Shown one piece after another: positions 22,838 through 35,530 of a stretch of DNA of 64,000 nucleotides. Source of the DNA: Torymus aiolomorphi (taxonomy: Eukaryota; Arthropoda; Insecta; Hymenoptera; Torymidae); the NCBI GenBank assembly GCA_036365515.1, contig CM070877.1:14142601-14206600 (forward strand). The letters run 5' to 3'. Each line of letters opens with the position of its first letter. The stretch's first letter is position 1. The notes beneath the pieces were generated by a model, which saw only the letters and a program-made list of their open reading frames with translations, was not told the origin of the DNA and did no database searches. The position numbers were made by a program, and so were the translations under genes.

Positions 22838-25079
22838 TTAATTTCTCTTCAGAAGATACGGTTCTTAATATTTTATTAATTTCTTATTCATCTTAAAGCC
22901 CGAGAAAATAGTAAACATATAAATGAAAGAAATCTCATATTAAAAATAATATTTTCCAGCTTCTTCTATACACCTTCACCGCTTTCCACATCGTCCTGAA
23001 AAATGTGCAAATGTTATTATTGCCGCTTGAAAAGCCGATAACCACAAAGCCGCTAAACAAAAAGAGATAATTAAAAAGTATTCTTACGAAAAAAAGACAA
23101 TAAGGAGGCTTTCTCTAATAACATTTTAAAACAATGCTACAAAAAGACTGGAAATCTAGTAAAAACTACGATACGTCACCTACTTGAAGGTAAAATTTAG
23201 CATAAGGACAGAAGTAAACTCGACTTCACATAGTCCTCACATGTCGGCGCAATACCACTTCCAGAAGCTACCGTTCACCCACCTGCCAGTCGCACAACCA
23301 CCCACGCGCATCACACACATACATGCAGTTAACAGTTGTTCCCATCGGGCAGGTTCGCATTGTACTGGGGAAGGGGTGTAAGATAACGGCGCAATTTGTT
23401 CTGATTATCAGAGGCTCGTTAGACGTGTTCGCATCCCTTTGCGCGCACGGCTCTTTGTTGGTTTTATCGGAGGGGCGAGAAACTATACCCACATACACAC
23501 CGCCGGGTTAATTTTAACCTCCAATCGACGCCCGTCGCTCGAAATTGAACATACGCCGTCGAGTTATCGCGGTTCTCCCTGTATGTAGTGTGTTGTAGAG
23601 AGAGAGAGAGAGAGAGATGGTGTACACGAAGTGACGTGGGTATAGGCGAAAAATTCCCGGAGTTTCTGGAGCGTTTGGTAGTCGATAACGCGGACTGCTG
23701 CGACTACTCGACACTGAGACGAAAATTGGAAGATACCGGTGAAGTGCGAGAATCGAGGTCGGGAATATGAAGTGATGATGTCTCTTTGGAATTTGCAGTC
23801 GCGAGCCAGAAGTTTATTGATTAAACGGGATGCAAAAACGTAATAACGCCGGCCGATTGGTGTAGAACGTTGTCGGTTTTGCATTTGACTTCTGTTGAAT
23901 CGATCTTCTTCATTTACTTTTCAAGTTTTCGAGAAAGTTATCGACTACTTTAATTAGTGATTAACAGAAATAGTAATTTGACAACTTTTACTTTTTGTTT
24001 TATAGTTGGGAGAATGTATGGGAGGTAGGCGTTATTAACACAAAAGGTTACGTTTTTTTTATTAAACTTTTAACAATAGCCAACCATCATGTTTTATTTA
24101 TTTCGTAGTAATAGTTCACGTATTTATTGGCATTCAAAATATTTTATAAGGCCATAAACAAAGAAAAATTGTTTTCAAGTAACTTCACCGTCAAAGTAAT
24201 AAATTCAACTTTACGTTTTTTTCTTGCTCCGATGTTTCTTCACTGTATTATGCTTCTTTTATCACTCTCATGCCGCGCCAACACGCTGAATTACAGAGCT
24301 TTACGGCCCTGCATGGCACTTCGCATATTCAAGAGCCATTAGAATAAGTTATGTGCTCTGAAATTCATGATTCGGTAGCAGAAAACAGCCCCTGGAGCTT
24401 AATCCAAATCCATGATGTTAAGGGGGGAGATATGGGAACATATGCAGTGTCCCTGTATATAAAATATCTCGCACTTTCATAATAGGCGCATATTCGGACG
24501 GAACTTCAACAAAGTTTGTAAAATAAATTGTAGAAAAAGATGTATCCAAATGAACTGGGGAAACTAATTTCCATCCTAATTGCATCGTTGCGAAAGTTTG
24601 TTGGAAAGAAACCACACAAAGTTCAATATAGAAATCTCTATTTAATCTTCATATGAAAGTTATACAGCGTATATTTGCAACTCAATCTAAACATTATGAA
24701 GCATACATTGAGATATATCCTTGAGAAAGTTGAGTAGTTCATTACGTTCTTTGAGTTCCTAAAACCATTAAGGGATTTTACATTTTGTGCATCTATATCA
24801 TTGCTTTCAATGTAATAATTCAGCACTTCGTCTATTTTACCGTCAGAATTATATATCCAAAGTACATAGATACATATATGAGAGGATATAATTTTGTCTA
24901 ATCAAATATCAAACCAAAATAAACATTAAGGTGGGTTATTTTGAAACTTGTACTTTGCATCTGACGGTCAAATAGCAAGAGCCATGAACTGAAGCCAAGA
25001 TACTGAAATTCAGTTAATAACATTGAATTAACACGGAAAAATATTTAAAAATTTTTTTTAATTCCTTTTCCTTCTTCCT

Positions 25080-25760
25080 GGCCCTTGTTTTCCAACTTTC
25101 ATCTTGACAAGCTGCAATCAACACTACCAATTTTACACGTTCCCCTGTACTTTCCAACCAACGATCCTCCAGTGATCCACTTACCTCCAAGCCCAATTCC
25201 AAAACCTCTCACAAACCCGCGAATAATCCACGCACAATCCACCTTCAAACCCATCGACCGATCGCACTCTCCAGCCGCAATTAATTTCTCGAGCGACCGC
25301 GAGCAAACCAAAGCGCCAGAGAGGCGCGATTGCCAAACGGTCCCCCGGGGTGCCGTTGTCTCCGCCGCCCGTGCCGTGGACCAATAAGCGACGATTATCG
25401 TCGCGCAAACAAATCGATCGCGCAGCCCGTTGATTCCGCAGGCCACGCACGAGCGAGCGGCCAAGTCAATTGTGAGCAGCGGACCATCTGCTGTGGCAGC
25501 TGTATACTCGCTCATTGAGATTGATGATGGTGTGCGTAATGCGAGGATTACGCCGGGAGGATTTTAATGGCACTGGTGGACCCCAGGTGGGAGTGGGATT
25601 TTTGTGCTTGACTTCAAAGGTGCGTGGGTGGGTTGTTTTTTTCTTCTGAATTTGCATTGGTGATTGGTGGGAGGCTCGTGTATTTTAATGAAGTGATGTG
25701 TTGTGGAGGGAGAATGAATCGGAAACTTATGTAGGGGATGGACAATGGAAGATTTGATGA
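25080..25760. other. GC-rich island with skew switch
   Basis: The left flank (25130-25260) is C/A-rich with CCTCC and CCACC runs. The centre (25260-25510) is dense in CpG. The right flank (25510-25740) is G/T-rich. Overlapping open frames on both strands reflect high GC rather than coding. Confidence 0.5.
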
Positions 25761-28179
25761 AGTTTTTCTGTACGATTGAAGAATGAAAGCTTCAGATGTA
25801 ATGAAATGAGTGAATGTGAAATAAAGCTGTTTTTATAGAGGAGAACAAAATCGAAGAAATGTATTCAAATCCTTTATAACAGCAATTTATAAAGTTCCTA
25901 TCTCCATTTTTCCTCGTGGAGTTTTGATATTTTTTGACTAAAACTAATTTCACGAGATATATATTTCCCGACAGAGAAATTTATATTCAAATGAGAAATC
26001 AGAATCCTGTCCATTTAGCCAGCGTCCCACTTATTTGTAAAGGCTTTTTATATCTCATAACCGTAAGTGAATTTCACGGAAATAGACTTTCCCAATCTAA
26101 AAGGTATATTTAATCTCCCGCGTACGAGCTCTCTCTTGCGCTTGTAAAAAAATATGCGAGTTATAAAAAAAATATACCGTCCTAAATATAGAGGCACCGG
26201 TGGAACATATATATACACCCACTCGGCAAATCGAACCATCTCTCGGTGAATGCATATAGTGGGAGTAAAATCGTATTTCGCGAGGAAAGCTTCGGAAAAA
26301 TGGAAGCAAAAAAGTTCTGCATAGCGCGGGAGAGAAAAAGGCAAAACGAAAACGAACGACGTTGTATTACGAGAAAAACATTAAAAATAATGAAGTGAGA
26401 TGGATCTTCGGATTAAACTTAAATACTAAAATTATCATTAATTTTAATAATTTGTGTTTCACATTGAATTTTAAACAATTATCGTTGCACATTTTCTTTA
26501 AATTTATACGAATTTCGATGCAAAATGAACGGTAACCTAAATTTAACAATGAATTTCTACAAAAATCTCCATCAGATCCATCGCAGCGAGAAATAAAAAA
26601 TATCTCCGACTTCGAAAAATCAAAACTGCACATCTGAAAAACATGAGAGAGCGCGCCGGATAGGGAAGGGAAAGGAACCTCCGGCAGCGAACACGAGCGA
26701 GCGAACGCGCGCATATGTGCGCCGATAAAAATCAGTGAAGCTCACTGAAATATGAATTGACAGGAAACTCTTTAAAAAGATGTAGATACGCATTCCGCGC
26801 TGGGCTCGTGAAAAGAATGGGCGCGAATGTACTGGGGGATGGAAAACAAACGCTCAGTGGTTGTTCATTTTTAATTAACACAAGTAGAAAGAAAACATTG
26901 TGTTACGGATACATATTAATTATAAATACTCAAAAAGTAGAAAAAAGCGTTTATGTAAATTTATCATTATTGATTATATACATATATTTACTAAGTTCGA
27001 AAAACAAGTAAAGACCGTTGCTAAGAAGAAGCTAAGTTGTTGATTTTGTCGTTTGTGATGTAGACGTTGGGTAACCTTTGAATAAGGTACTAATCAAGCA
27101 TGAGAATAAACGAAACTTTGGAAGCATTTTGTGCTTATTTTTATATTTCCCAATCACCCGCCGCGAAATGTGTTTTGTTGGAACACATTGCTTGGATCAA
27201 TTTTTTCGCTAGATGTGTGTATTTTTCGCATGCACTGTGTTCCCGCATCTGATCTCTTGTTGGCACTAAAGTATTTTTGTTGGAATTTAGAAACAACAAG
27301 TAATGACTAATTAACAGAGAATTATATAATGAAGAATACAAAACTACAGTGAAATAGGCATTTCTCTCGTATGGTATTAATTACTTAACATAACACTTCG
27401 AAGCAATTTTAAAGCTCACAATAACTTCATCTGCGAATGTTCAACAAGTGATTTTATCTTCGAACGATATATTTCCATTTTTCACTTTCACATTAAGCTC
27501 ATACCGCAACTACTATCATAAATCCTCACACGAAACGTCTCAATACGCACTCGCAACGTCATTAAAATTTCAAAGCTGTAAATCCATTATACGCGCAGTC
27601 CCATCGGCGTAAATTAAGCGAGCTTCTTCGTATTTTTTCATTATGCGTATGAATACACGGTAGAAAAAAAAGTCATCGATAAAGTATACTTTACAGAGAC
27701 AAGAACGAACTATGCTGTGTGTGTTGACGTGCCTGGACAACGAGTGGCGTAGGTATGTGTGCGTGTTTCTCTCGATGATACTCACGCGACTATACTCTAT
27801 ATCCTCACCTTGACTTTTTTTTCCGCTAGCCCGTCGTTCATTTTCTCTTTATTATTTTTATTCATTCTCGTGTGTGTCTTTTTTCCGAGTGTTCTATTCT
27901 ACCGACATCGTTATCCATTATGATTATGGTAAGTGCGTGTGGTGTACGGATTATTAGCATCATTAACTTTGGGCAATTAAATTAATGTGTGCAATTAAAT
28001 TGTAATTACGAAGGTAGAGATCTTTTTCAGGCCATCATTATCATCGATTATATTGTTATTTTGATACAACAATCTATTTCCATAAAACCGTTGAAATTAA
28101 ATTTCAGTTTTACGATTACGAGAATATAAAATAAAAATGCGAAGCAATCTCACCAAAATCAAGCATATACATCACATAA

Positions 28180-28690
28180 ATATCCAACGATTAGACAAAT
28201 AACGTTTCTAAAACAGATCAATCCAGACACCCCCTTTCTACGTAACGTCTCTCAAGACACTTTTCCCAGCCCATCAAGCTATACCAACCCACATACAAAA
28301 ACAGCCCTAACCTCGCCCTCCTCCGTCGGTAACACGGCGACCTTCTCTCGCCATCTCCTCAATATTTAACGAAATAAAGACCAACAAATTCCCCGTCGTC
28401 TTCGAGCCAAGCCTCTCCCTCCCGGCCAAATTTATTCCCCCACGCGCGAGCGTCGGTCGTTAAACCCGCGCCGCTCGCCGCGTTTTACGCCGCGCGGTGC
28501 TCGTAAAGCGCGCCGCGTGTAACGAGTGCGTGTGTGTATATATAGTTCGAGGCCGCGAAGAGGAAAGTTCGGTGCGAGAAAATGCGAAATTTACATCGGG
28601 GCTGGGAATTTTGAAAGAGTATTATGGGTGATCGGGAGTTATGAAGATTCCGTGGGTTAGGGTTTCGTGGAGTTTTTGTTAGGTGGTAGA
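28180..28690. other. GC-rich island with strong skew switch
   Basis: Bases 28261-28320 contain 26 C and 4 G, while 28621-28680 contain 4 C and 22 G. The centre (28430-28530) is very CpG-rich and is followed by a TATATATAG sequence near 28537. This could be a divergent promoter, but that is inference. Confidence 0.5.
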
Positions 28691-29686
28691 GAAATATTAG
28701 TAAATTGAAATAATAGCTTTTTGTAATAGTATTTTACAATAAGTAAGTATTTAGTTATTAATTCTTTTTTAATGAAGGGTTTCGAATACTCTTATACTGC
28801 TATAATTTCACTGTAATGTACGACAAAAACACAAATATTGTATTTAATAACAGTCTCGAGAATAGAATGTAGGAAACTCAATTAAAAAATGTATTAACAG
28901 CGTCGTCAAGTTTTTGCTTATCAAAAAACAATTTCCCCATGTTTATTCACGGATATAAAATCGATTTACAAGTTAAATTCTATTCCACAGTCGAGAGCTT
29001 CCACCGTTCGGAGGAAAACAACTTTCATTTGAATTTTATTTTAATTTCATTATCGGTTTTATATTTGTCTTTTAATTACGCCGGAGGCTTAAAGACTTAC
29101 TCCTTCGGCCGCAACTTGACAACTATTTATTACTACTGAATGGAACTTTCCAGTCTTTTATTAAATAGCATCGATCTCAACAAGTTTAATTTAATTTGCA
29201 TTCATCAATTATTACCATCACAACGTAGCTTAAAATACTTCACATTTATCGAGCAGATGGTCGAATAAACTCCTTTTAAAATTAATCGCCTTTCAGAAAA
29301 CTAGAAAAAAAACTTTTTATAATATTACCTTGTGCGTTCTTGGAGATCTTTTTTTGCCCTCGAATAAAACCTCTTCAAACACTTCACGCAGCTAAGCCAC
29401 AATTACACTCTCCCTACATCTCGGCAAAAGGGCATATTTTTCCGGGTTCTTAGAGTCGCGATTAAAACAGCTACGGAATTTTCTTTCCATCCTACGCGGA
29501 AAGGGGTTAACCGAAGGTGAGAAGAGGGTGTAAAGACTGGAAAAATACCAGTTAATTCCAATATAATAAGAAACCGGACGGTGAAGAGAAAGGGAGAACA
29601 AAGCCAGCAGAATCGACGATGAGTCGCGTGCACGTGGCAAGAAACTCGTCGTCCTAATCCCCCCGTCGGCGTGTAAAGTTAGCGGT

Positions 29687-29747
29687 GAGAGAGAGAGAGA
29701 CAGAGAGAGGGAGAGAGAGAGAGAGAGAGGGAGAGAGAGAGAGGGAG

Positions 29748-29796
<49 letters not shown>
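29687..29796 (+). repeat. (GA)n microsatellite, about 110 bp
   Basis: A purine-only tract of GA repeats with a few interruptions such as GACAGA and GGGAG. The SLSLSL and RERERE ORFs across it are artefacts of the repeat. Confidence 0.95.
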
Positions 29797-29797
<1 letters not shown>

Positions 29798-30397
29798 GGA
29801 AAGCTCTGTTTTTGTATGTATTCTGCGAGATAAGGCAGCTGTTGCTCTGGCAACTTCTGAAATTTGATTCTCGTACTGATTTTTCTGTGTTTTATTGATG
29901 ATATTTTTGGGTTGGTGAATTCTTTTTCGGAGAAATGTTGAATTCTAAACCAGTGATTTTCATATATTTCAATAGCCTTTAGAATTGAAATTAAAATATA
30001 TATTTTACTTCAAAAGCAATTTTTCAAACTCGGAAATGTAAGAAAAAAATAATGCCATAAATGTAATAAAATAACTAATTTGACATTTTATGTAATAGAT
30101 ATAACTAATATTTTTTAAGAATCTAACGAATGTATTTAATAATTTTTCGTAAATGAACGGTATGGTAATACTCTGAACTTAATGCCAGCATAAAAGTGAG
30201 AAATCCTTCTCTTGCTAAAAAGAAACTTCCAAAGTTATGGTTTAATCTTTAAAAAAGCTCTTTCCTATACGAGTACACCCGATCTCGCAAATATCTACTT
30301 CTAGTTAGAGTGTCTCTAAAACCGACGACATCCTTTCGCCCGAGTCGAACTTATATGAGACCCCATATTGCATTTAAAACTATGGCAATAAAACTTC

Positions 30398-30428
<31 letters not shown>

Positions 30429-33400
30429 CCCAACTTTCGACCCTCTCTCGCGTTAAAGTTGAAAAATAAAGGTAAATTGATTAAAATTTTCTTCAACGAA
30501 AGATGACGAATAATGGCCAGGCGAAACATTTCGGCTGACCTACTTCTCCACCTCCTTCTGCTCCGCGCGCGGTGACGAATTTCAGAAGTCAAGGGTTTAT
30601 ATACGGGGTGCCGGCAAACGAGCCCCTAAAACTTCGGCGCTGTCTATCCACTACATGAATTTTGAGCGTTTATAACGCCTGCTCGGACGGCGAAATACGT
30701 TGGTATATAGACGAGGAATTGGAATTGCCCTCCACGCGCTGCGAGGTTCTGCGCGCTACGATGATCAGGACCGTGCTGGTATAGATTGTAAACGTGCGCT
30801 GGTGCTGTACAAGATATCAAACATTGAAAAGTTTTCGAGCGTAGCTGGAGTTTAATATATTGTGATCGAATGTGTGCTGGTTGATGTTCTTGCAAGAGAT
30901 TATTTTACTCGTTATGAAATATTTTAATCCGTTTTCACTGTAATTTTAAAATATTTCTTGTTTAAATAAATGTTTTTAGGAATATGGAATTTATTTAAAT
31001 TTTAAATTAAGCGCATTTATTTCTATCGACCAAAAGATGTCCCGAAAATATTAAAATGAAAATTTCTGTTGAAATACTTTGTAATAATGTCTAAAAAAAA
31101 ATAGATTCTTTTGTAAAGAGTTTATTTTTTACAGGTTTTAATTTAACAATGATTCAGACTACAAAAAAATATGGATAACAATCCAGATATCAATCAAGTA
31201 GCCGTAATAATTTCTGCACCATCAAAGAATAATTCTGCAGAACGACTTCTTCATTGTGCTCTTTTATGCGCAGCGATAAATCGAAACTAAAAAAAATGAA
31301 TAAAAACATCGAGGACAAAGATCCAATACCCCCGTTGATTAAATTTTGAGTCAATTGTAAATATTTAGCACCGCGCGCGCGGAGCGTAATCGAGTCGACT
31401 ATATATAATCCAAAAGAGGGCGATTTTGAAAGCATGGAGCGTAAGAAACGAAGGAACGAACGCGCGAGCGCGTGAAAGGGAACCAAGGATTGAAGGCGAG
31501 ATATGGGGCGTAAACTTTTATATACGTCGAATATTCATTGGCGAGTGTAAGGGAAGGCCGGGAATTCGCAATAAAAATCGACTGTATATAGCTGCGAACA
31601 TTAATTTTTGAATTTGCCGCAGTGAATTTTATTTTTGAAGAGGAGATGAACCTAGTGGATTCGAAAATTCCTTTCGTAGATAATTTTATTTTCTTTATCA
31701 AATCATCTTGTAATACTTTATTTAAAACAATTTCAAGATACAAACATTTTTATTTCAAAATGACGTTATTTGTTACATAATATTATTTCCCACGTTATTA
31801 TTTAGGTTCAACAAACTTTAAGACGAGAGGAGATCTTAATGTATTTGTATATCACAACACGGGTCTTCATTTTGATATCAGTTCGGAATAATTTTAAAAT
31901 AAACATATTTTTATCCTTAGTCGCTTACACGTATACAGTACGTAAATCGACCCTTCCAGTCGATTGACTCCTGAACGGTCAAAGTATTTTTATACGGATA
32001 TATAATTAGATTATTATGTGGTGCTATTATTAAACTTGGACTATAATTATCCTCGTAAATCAAACAATGCAGAAATTTGTGTAACTTTCTCTCTTAAAAA
32101 AAATTGACTCGTAGCCGTCTGCTCATTTTCTGAAATGATGTAAACTCAATTACAGCTTTTTTTATTATGACTTCACTTTACTCTAAGTTCATACCATCTA
32201 TTTATAACTCTATAAAAAATTTTCATGCGTCAATGTACTCTAGAATCCTGCTAAAACAAATTTATGCTTTTACTAGACTCAAAATTGCATTTGAAAATGT
32301 TATTAACTTTTTTACGCAAGCGAAAAAAAACTTGTTATTCACCAAAATTTACTATGGGAAATTGTGAAAATTCTTATTTTCAGGGAATCATTGTGAATTT
32401 TATTTTATAAAAAATGATTTCTAAATTTTACTGCAATTTTAATAATTTTTAATAGAAAATTAAAAAAAATAACGTACCTCTTCCTTATTTGCAAAAAATA
32501 TATTTTTTTTATACACGATCTTCCTCCACGTAAAAGTAATAAAATTGTGAAAAGTTAGTACCTGATATTTGAAAACTTACAGTAAAAACCACAACATGTT
32601 ATACGATTACCTTCTCTAACATTGTACTTCATACTCTTCCAAAATATTCCTGCTACAATTCCAAACCCAACTCTGTACGCAAAAGCTCGCAAAGAAAAAC
32701 CACCAACCCCAACGACTCTTCTCCCGTAGAGAAAACAAAATCCACACCTGACTGCGCAATATCCCGCCCCCTATATCTACATCGAACTCCACGTACACAC
32801 TATCCGCTCAGCGTGCGCGCATCCTGTTGTCTGGCCTGAGATAAGGGTAGGGGGAGGGATAGGTGAGGCGGAAGAGCAGAGCAAGGGAAGAAGCCAGGAA
32901 GCTAGCTCTCCCCGCGCACGCGGCACGCGTTTTCGGTCAGGGTCAAGACGTCACAGCGGCATCGCAAGGGCGCGCGATGCAATTTCTGGCGCGCGCCGCC
33001 CAGCTATTCAATTTGTCGCCCGCGCGCAATAATCCCGGCTGTATGCGCGCGAGAAGGGAGAGTCGTATAGTGAAGTCGAGAAACTCGTGTTTATTAACGA
33101 GCGAGGGAGAGGGAAAGTGCGAAGTACTGAGGGATGCTCGTGCGTTTTCCAGGACGCTGAGTTTGAGCGGCGGTTAGCGCGGTGTATGAGGATATGCGGT
33201 GGCAAGATTTTGGCAGGGATGTGGTTTTACGTGGTTTGTAATTGGTTGATGAGGATTGTTCATATTGGTTACGTATTGCATAATATAATAAGATGAAGTT
33301 ATAGTAAAATTCGTACAAGACGTGTAATGTCATATAAATAATTTTCATTTGAAATTGATTAGGAATTTTTATTTCTGTAATGATGCGTATTTAGCTGTTC

Positions 33401-34035
33401 ATGTACAATAAAAATTAAACTAAATCAGTTGCTACTCAACAAGGGCTGTAATATCCTTACTACAATTATCAGATAAACTGATATAGCTAAGGTATACCTA
33501 TAGCATTTGTCTAATAATTACAACAATACCTACTGATATCTCAACAGCGCAAGTATATACGGAATTACAAAAATATGATTTTAAACCTAGTTTACCGACA
33601 CTATTATTCTTTAATAGATTAGTCGTTCAATTTTAAACTTTGCAAATAATTATAAGACAATTCCTTGATCTATTTCATACTTAATTTTAGATTACTCATC
33701 GTGTCAATGGATAAATAATAGTTCATTAAACATACTTTATCCTAATGAACAAATTCAACAAGAAAATAACTACAAATTTCTAAATTGTCCGAGATAAATC
33801 TACGTATTACTACACCAGCTACTTCATAATCCAGATTTCAGCTCTCTATCTACTTCTCTTTCCCGCTTTCACTCTCTTTTCCTCGAAATCATCCGAGCAG
33901 CCGTCGGGCAACTTGTATACCTAGTGCTCTCTCTCTCTCTCTCTCTCTCTCACTCACTCACTCACTCACTCTCTCCTACGTGTAAGTACCGCAAATAGCC
34001 CGCGAGCCGAATAAGCAGGCGAAAATAACACTGAC
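29797..34035. other. Non-coding DNA with a TC tract and a skew-switch island
   Basis: A (TC)n tract lies at about 30396-30428. A GC-rich patch at 30540-30760 shows no clear skew. A clear island lies at 32590-33290, C/A-rich to 32760, CpG-rich at 32800-33060 and G/T-rich from 33180. A pyrimidine tract, (CT)n then (CTCA)n, lies at 33928-33975. No gene is recognised. Confidence 0.5.
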
Positions 34036-34071
34036 CTTCTTGACGAAGGACATGACGTTGGTGGGGAGCAT
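34036..34071 (-). CDS. Possible first coding exon of a host gene
   Basis: On the minus strand, GCCGCCAAGATG gives a good start context at 34071. It is followed by 12 codons (MLPTNVMSFVKK) and a donor-like AAG|GTCAGT with the last exon base at 34036. The upstream frame is also open for about 24 codons to a TAG and would read an acidic run (DDDDDDEGRKKR) if coding continued further 5'. A CT/GA-rich segment further upstream (34190-34250) could be 5' UTR. I do not recognise the protein, and no partner exon has been found to the left, so the first intron would be long. This may be chance. Confidence 0.25.
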
Positions 34072-34907
34072 CTTGGCGGCCGGTCTCTTCTTCCTCCCTT
34101 CGTCGTCGTCGTCGTCGTCGGCACTTCGTGACTCTGCTCTTGGCTACGCTCGCCTCTGGCATCTACGCTCGCTCTCTATGTCTATCTTTCTGTCTCCCTC
34201 TCTCTCTCTCTCTCTTCCTCACACTCTCGCTCTCCTCCACTTTCACATCGCGGCAATGGAGGTGGCAGGACCAGACCCGGGCACAGGCGAGCCGGAGGCC
34301 AGGCCGAGGCAGACCGATGACACGGGCATGCCTAATAGGAGAGGAGAGTGTCGACGACCTTGGGGAAAAAGACGAGAGCAGCGTGCGTCGCTCTGGCTGT
34401 AACAGAAAACAGAGGCTCGATGTTAATGGCCTGGTTAATTTTATATATAGAGGCTAAAAGAAGGGTAGAGAATCTTGCGAGGGGATAGATCAAAGGATTT
34501 TTTCGCATCTGGGGTCGGGGGTCGTTGGTGAACAAGTTTTTTCGATAAATGTTGTGGAGTATTCTTCGAAGTTTGTTCTTTTAATAGACGGTTCACAATG
34601 GCATTTCAACAAATATAAAGATGCGTTGAATTTAATATAAGTTTTAGCAGTTGTATAAGGAGAAGCGTTAATGTTTATAAATACAAATTCTTGGAAAATA
34701 TAATAGAAACTTAAATTCTATATAGTTTTCATATAATTAAATGTTATCTACGAAGTATCTAAAGTTTAGTTCCATATAAATTCTACCTATTATTATTATT
34801 ATAAATCACATTTTACCGAATTTCAAAATATGTACAAAAATACTAATTAACAATATCTATTTTATCCTTTATCTTATTATTGGACTCTTATCTTATTATT
34901 TATATAT
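34072..34907. other. CT-rich and GC-rich segment, then AT-rich DNA
   Basis: The interval 34072-34440 is GC-rich with pyrimidine tracts and could be a promoter or 5' UTR of a minus-strand gene. Beyond 34540 it is AT-rich without features. The overlapping plus-strand ORFs (34040-34457) contain long Ser and Leu-Ser runs from the repeats and are not supported. Confidence 0.3.
34098..34119 (+). repeat. (CGT)n microsatellite
   Basis: About seven CGT units. On the minus strand in the frame of the possible exon it would encode aspartates. A (TC)n tract follows at 34196-34216. Confidence 0.8.
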
Positions 34908-35005
34908 TGATATTTATTGATTCTCATGGCCATATCTACCAAGTAGTGTTCTTTTTTTAAGGGAAAGGTTCCAATAAAAAAGAATAATACATAATTATCT
35001 TTGTC

Positions 35006-35042
35006 AACGTTTCGAACACTTTTATTTGGTGTCCCTCATCAG
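35006..35042 (-). ncRNA. Hammerhead-like motif, left arm of the foldback
   Basis: The minus strand reads CUGAUGA, then GGACAC paired with GUGUUC (helix II, 6 bp with one G-U), GAAAC, then GUU as the predicted cleavage site. One extra G precedes helix II, as in the PLE copies. Helix I is imperfect (AUUAUC with GAUAAU further out). Confidence 0.6.
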
Positions 35043-35150
35043 GATAATGAGTACGCAGTGGTCCAGTTATATTCACGGGGAGAAACCCTTGTGATTGACA
35101 AGCTGGGTTTCTCCCCGCGAATATAACTCGACCACTGCGTACTCATTATC

Positions 35151-35186
35151 CTGATGAGGGACACCAAATAAAAAGTTCGAAACGTC
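35151..35186 (+). ncRNA. Hammerhead-like motif, right arm of the foldback
   Basis: The plus strand has CUGAUGA at 35151-35157, GAAAC near 35179 and GUC at 35184-35186. Helix II is weaker than in the left arm because AAAAGUGUUC is replaced by AAAAAGUUC. The cleavage triplet GUC is canonical. Confidence 0.55.
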
Positions 35187-35313
35187 GACAAAGATAATTA
35201 CGTGATCTTCTTTTTTATTGGAACCTTTCCCTTTAAAAAAGAACACTACTTGGTAAATATGGCCATCAGAATCAATAAATATCATTAAACAAATTCTACC
35301 ATTGGATTCAACA

Positions 35314-35530
35314 AAATAGTACATTTCGATACTAGTGCGAGGATTTGATTTTCCCCTCGTGTGACTGTTTGCACCCGAGCGAAGCGAGGGTGAAAAGGTC
35401 ACACGAGGAGAAAATCAACTTCTCACACAAGTGTCGAACCGTATTTTTTGACACGACGTGCGAGAAGTGAGATTTTTGCACGCATCGTTTAACGCAGCGT
35501 GCGAGAAATCGAACTTCTCGCACGGAGTTT
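35314..35530. repeat. Nested hairpin repeat
   Basis: After ATAGTACATTTCGATAC (from 35318) comes a 20-bp hairpin with arms 35345-35364 and 35398-35417 and one mismatch, enclosing CCCGAGCGAAGCGAGGG. Further GTGCGAGAA-type inverted motifs continue to about 35525. The shared lead-in also occurs at 46490, so this is a dispersed repeat family, probably a MITE-like foldback. Confidence 0.55.

Larger units (their letters stand above)
22838..29686. other. Non-coding DNA with three skew-switch islands
   Basis: Islands lie near 23180-23780 (with a short GA tract at 23597-23617), 25080-25760 and 28180-28690. The rest is AT-rich. Short ORFs overlapping the islands, such as those at 25099-25515, occur on both strands of the same GC-rich DNA and show no known domain. 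No tRNA or transposon ends are seen. Confidence 0.5.
34908..35286. mobile_element. Foldback element with a hammerhead motif in each arm
   Basis: Two arms of about 181 bp (34908-35088 and 35105-35286) are inverted copies with roughly 5% mismatches, separated by 16 bp. Each arm contains a hammerhead core like those in PLE terminal repeats. No RT sequence is present. The layout looks like two PLE-type terminal repeats in inverted orientation, either a non-autonomous element or the remnant of an inverted pLTR pair. It is not closely similar in sequence to the 9-22 kb PLE outside the ribozyme core. Confidence 0.75.

Noticed and set aside
25099..25515. 138-codon minus-strand ORF with overlapping ORFs on both strands
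   Set aside because: It sits in a CpG-rich skew island where several frames are open at once. No domain and no splice context.
29392..29867. SLSLSL / RERERE ORFs of up to 153 codons
   Set aside because: Translation of a (GA)n microsatellite. The same applies at 60446-60715 and 62269-62607.
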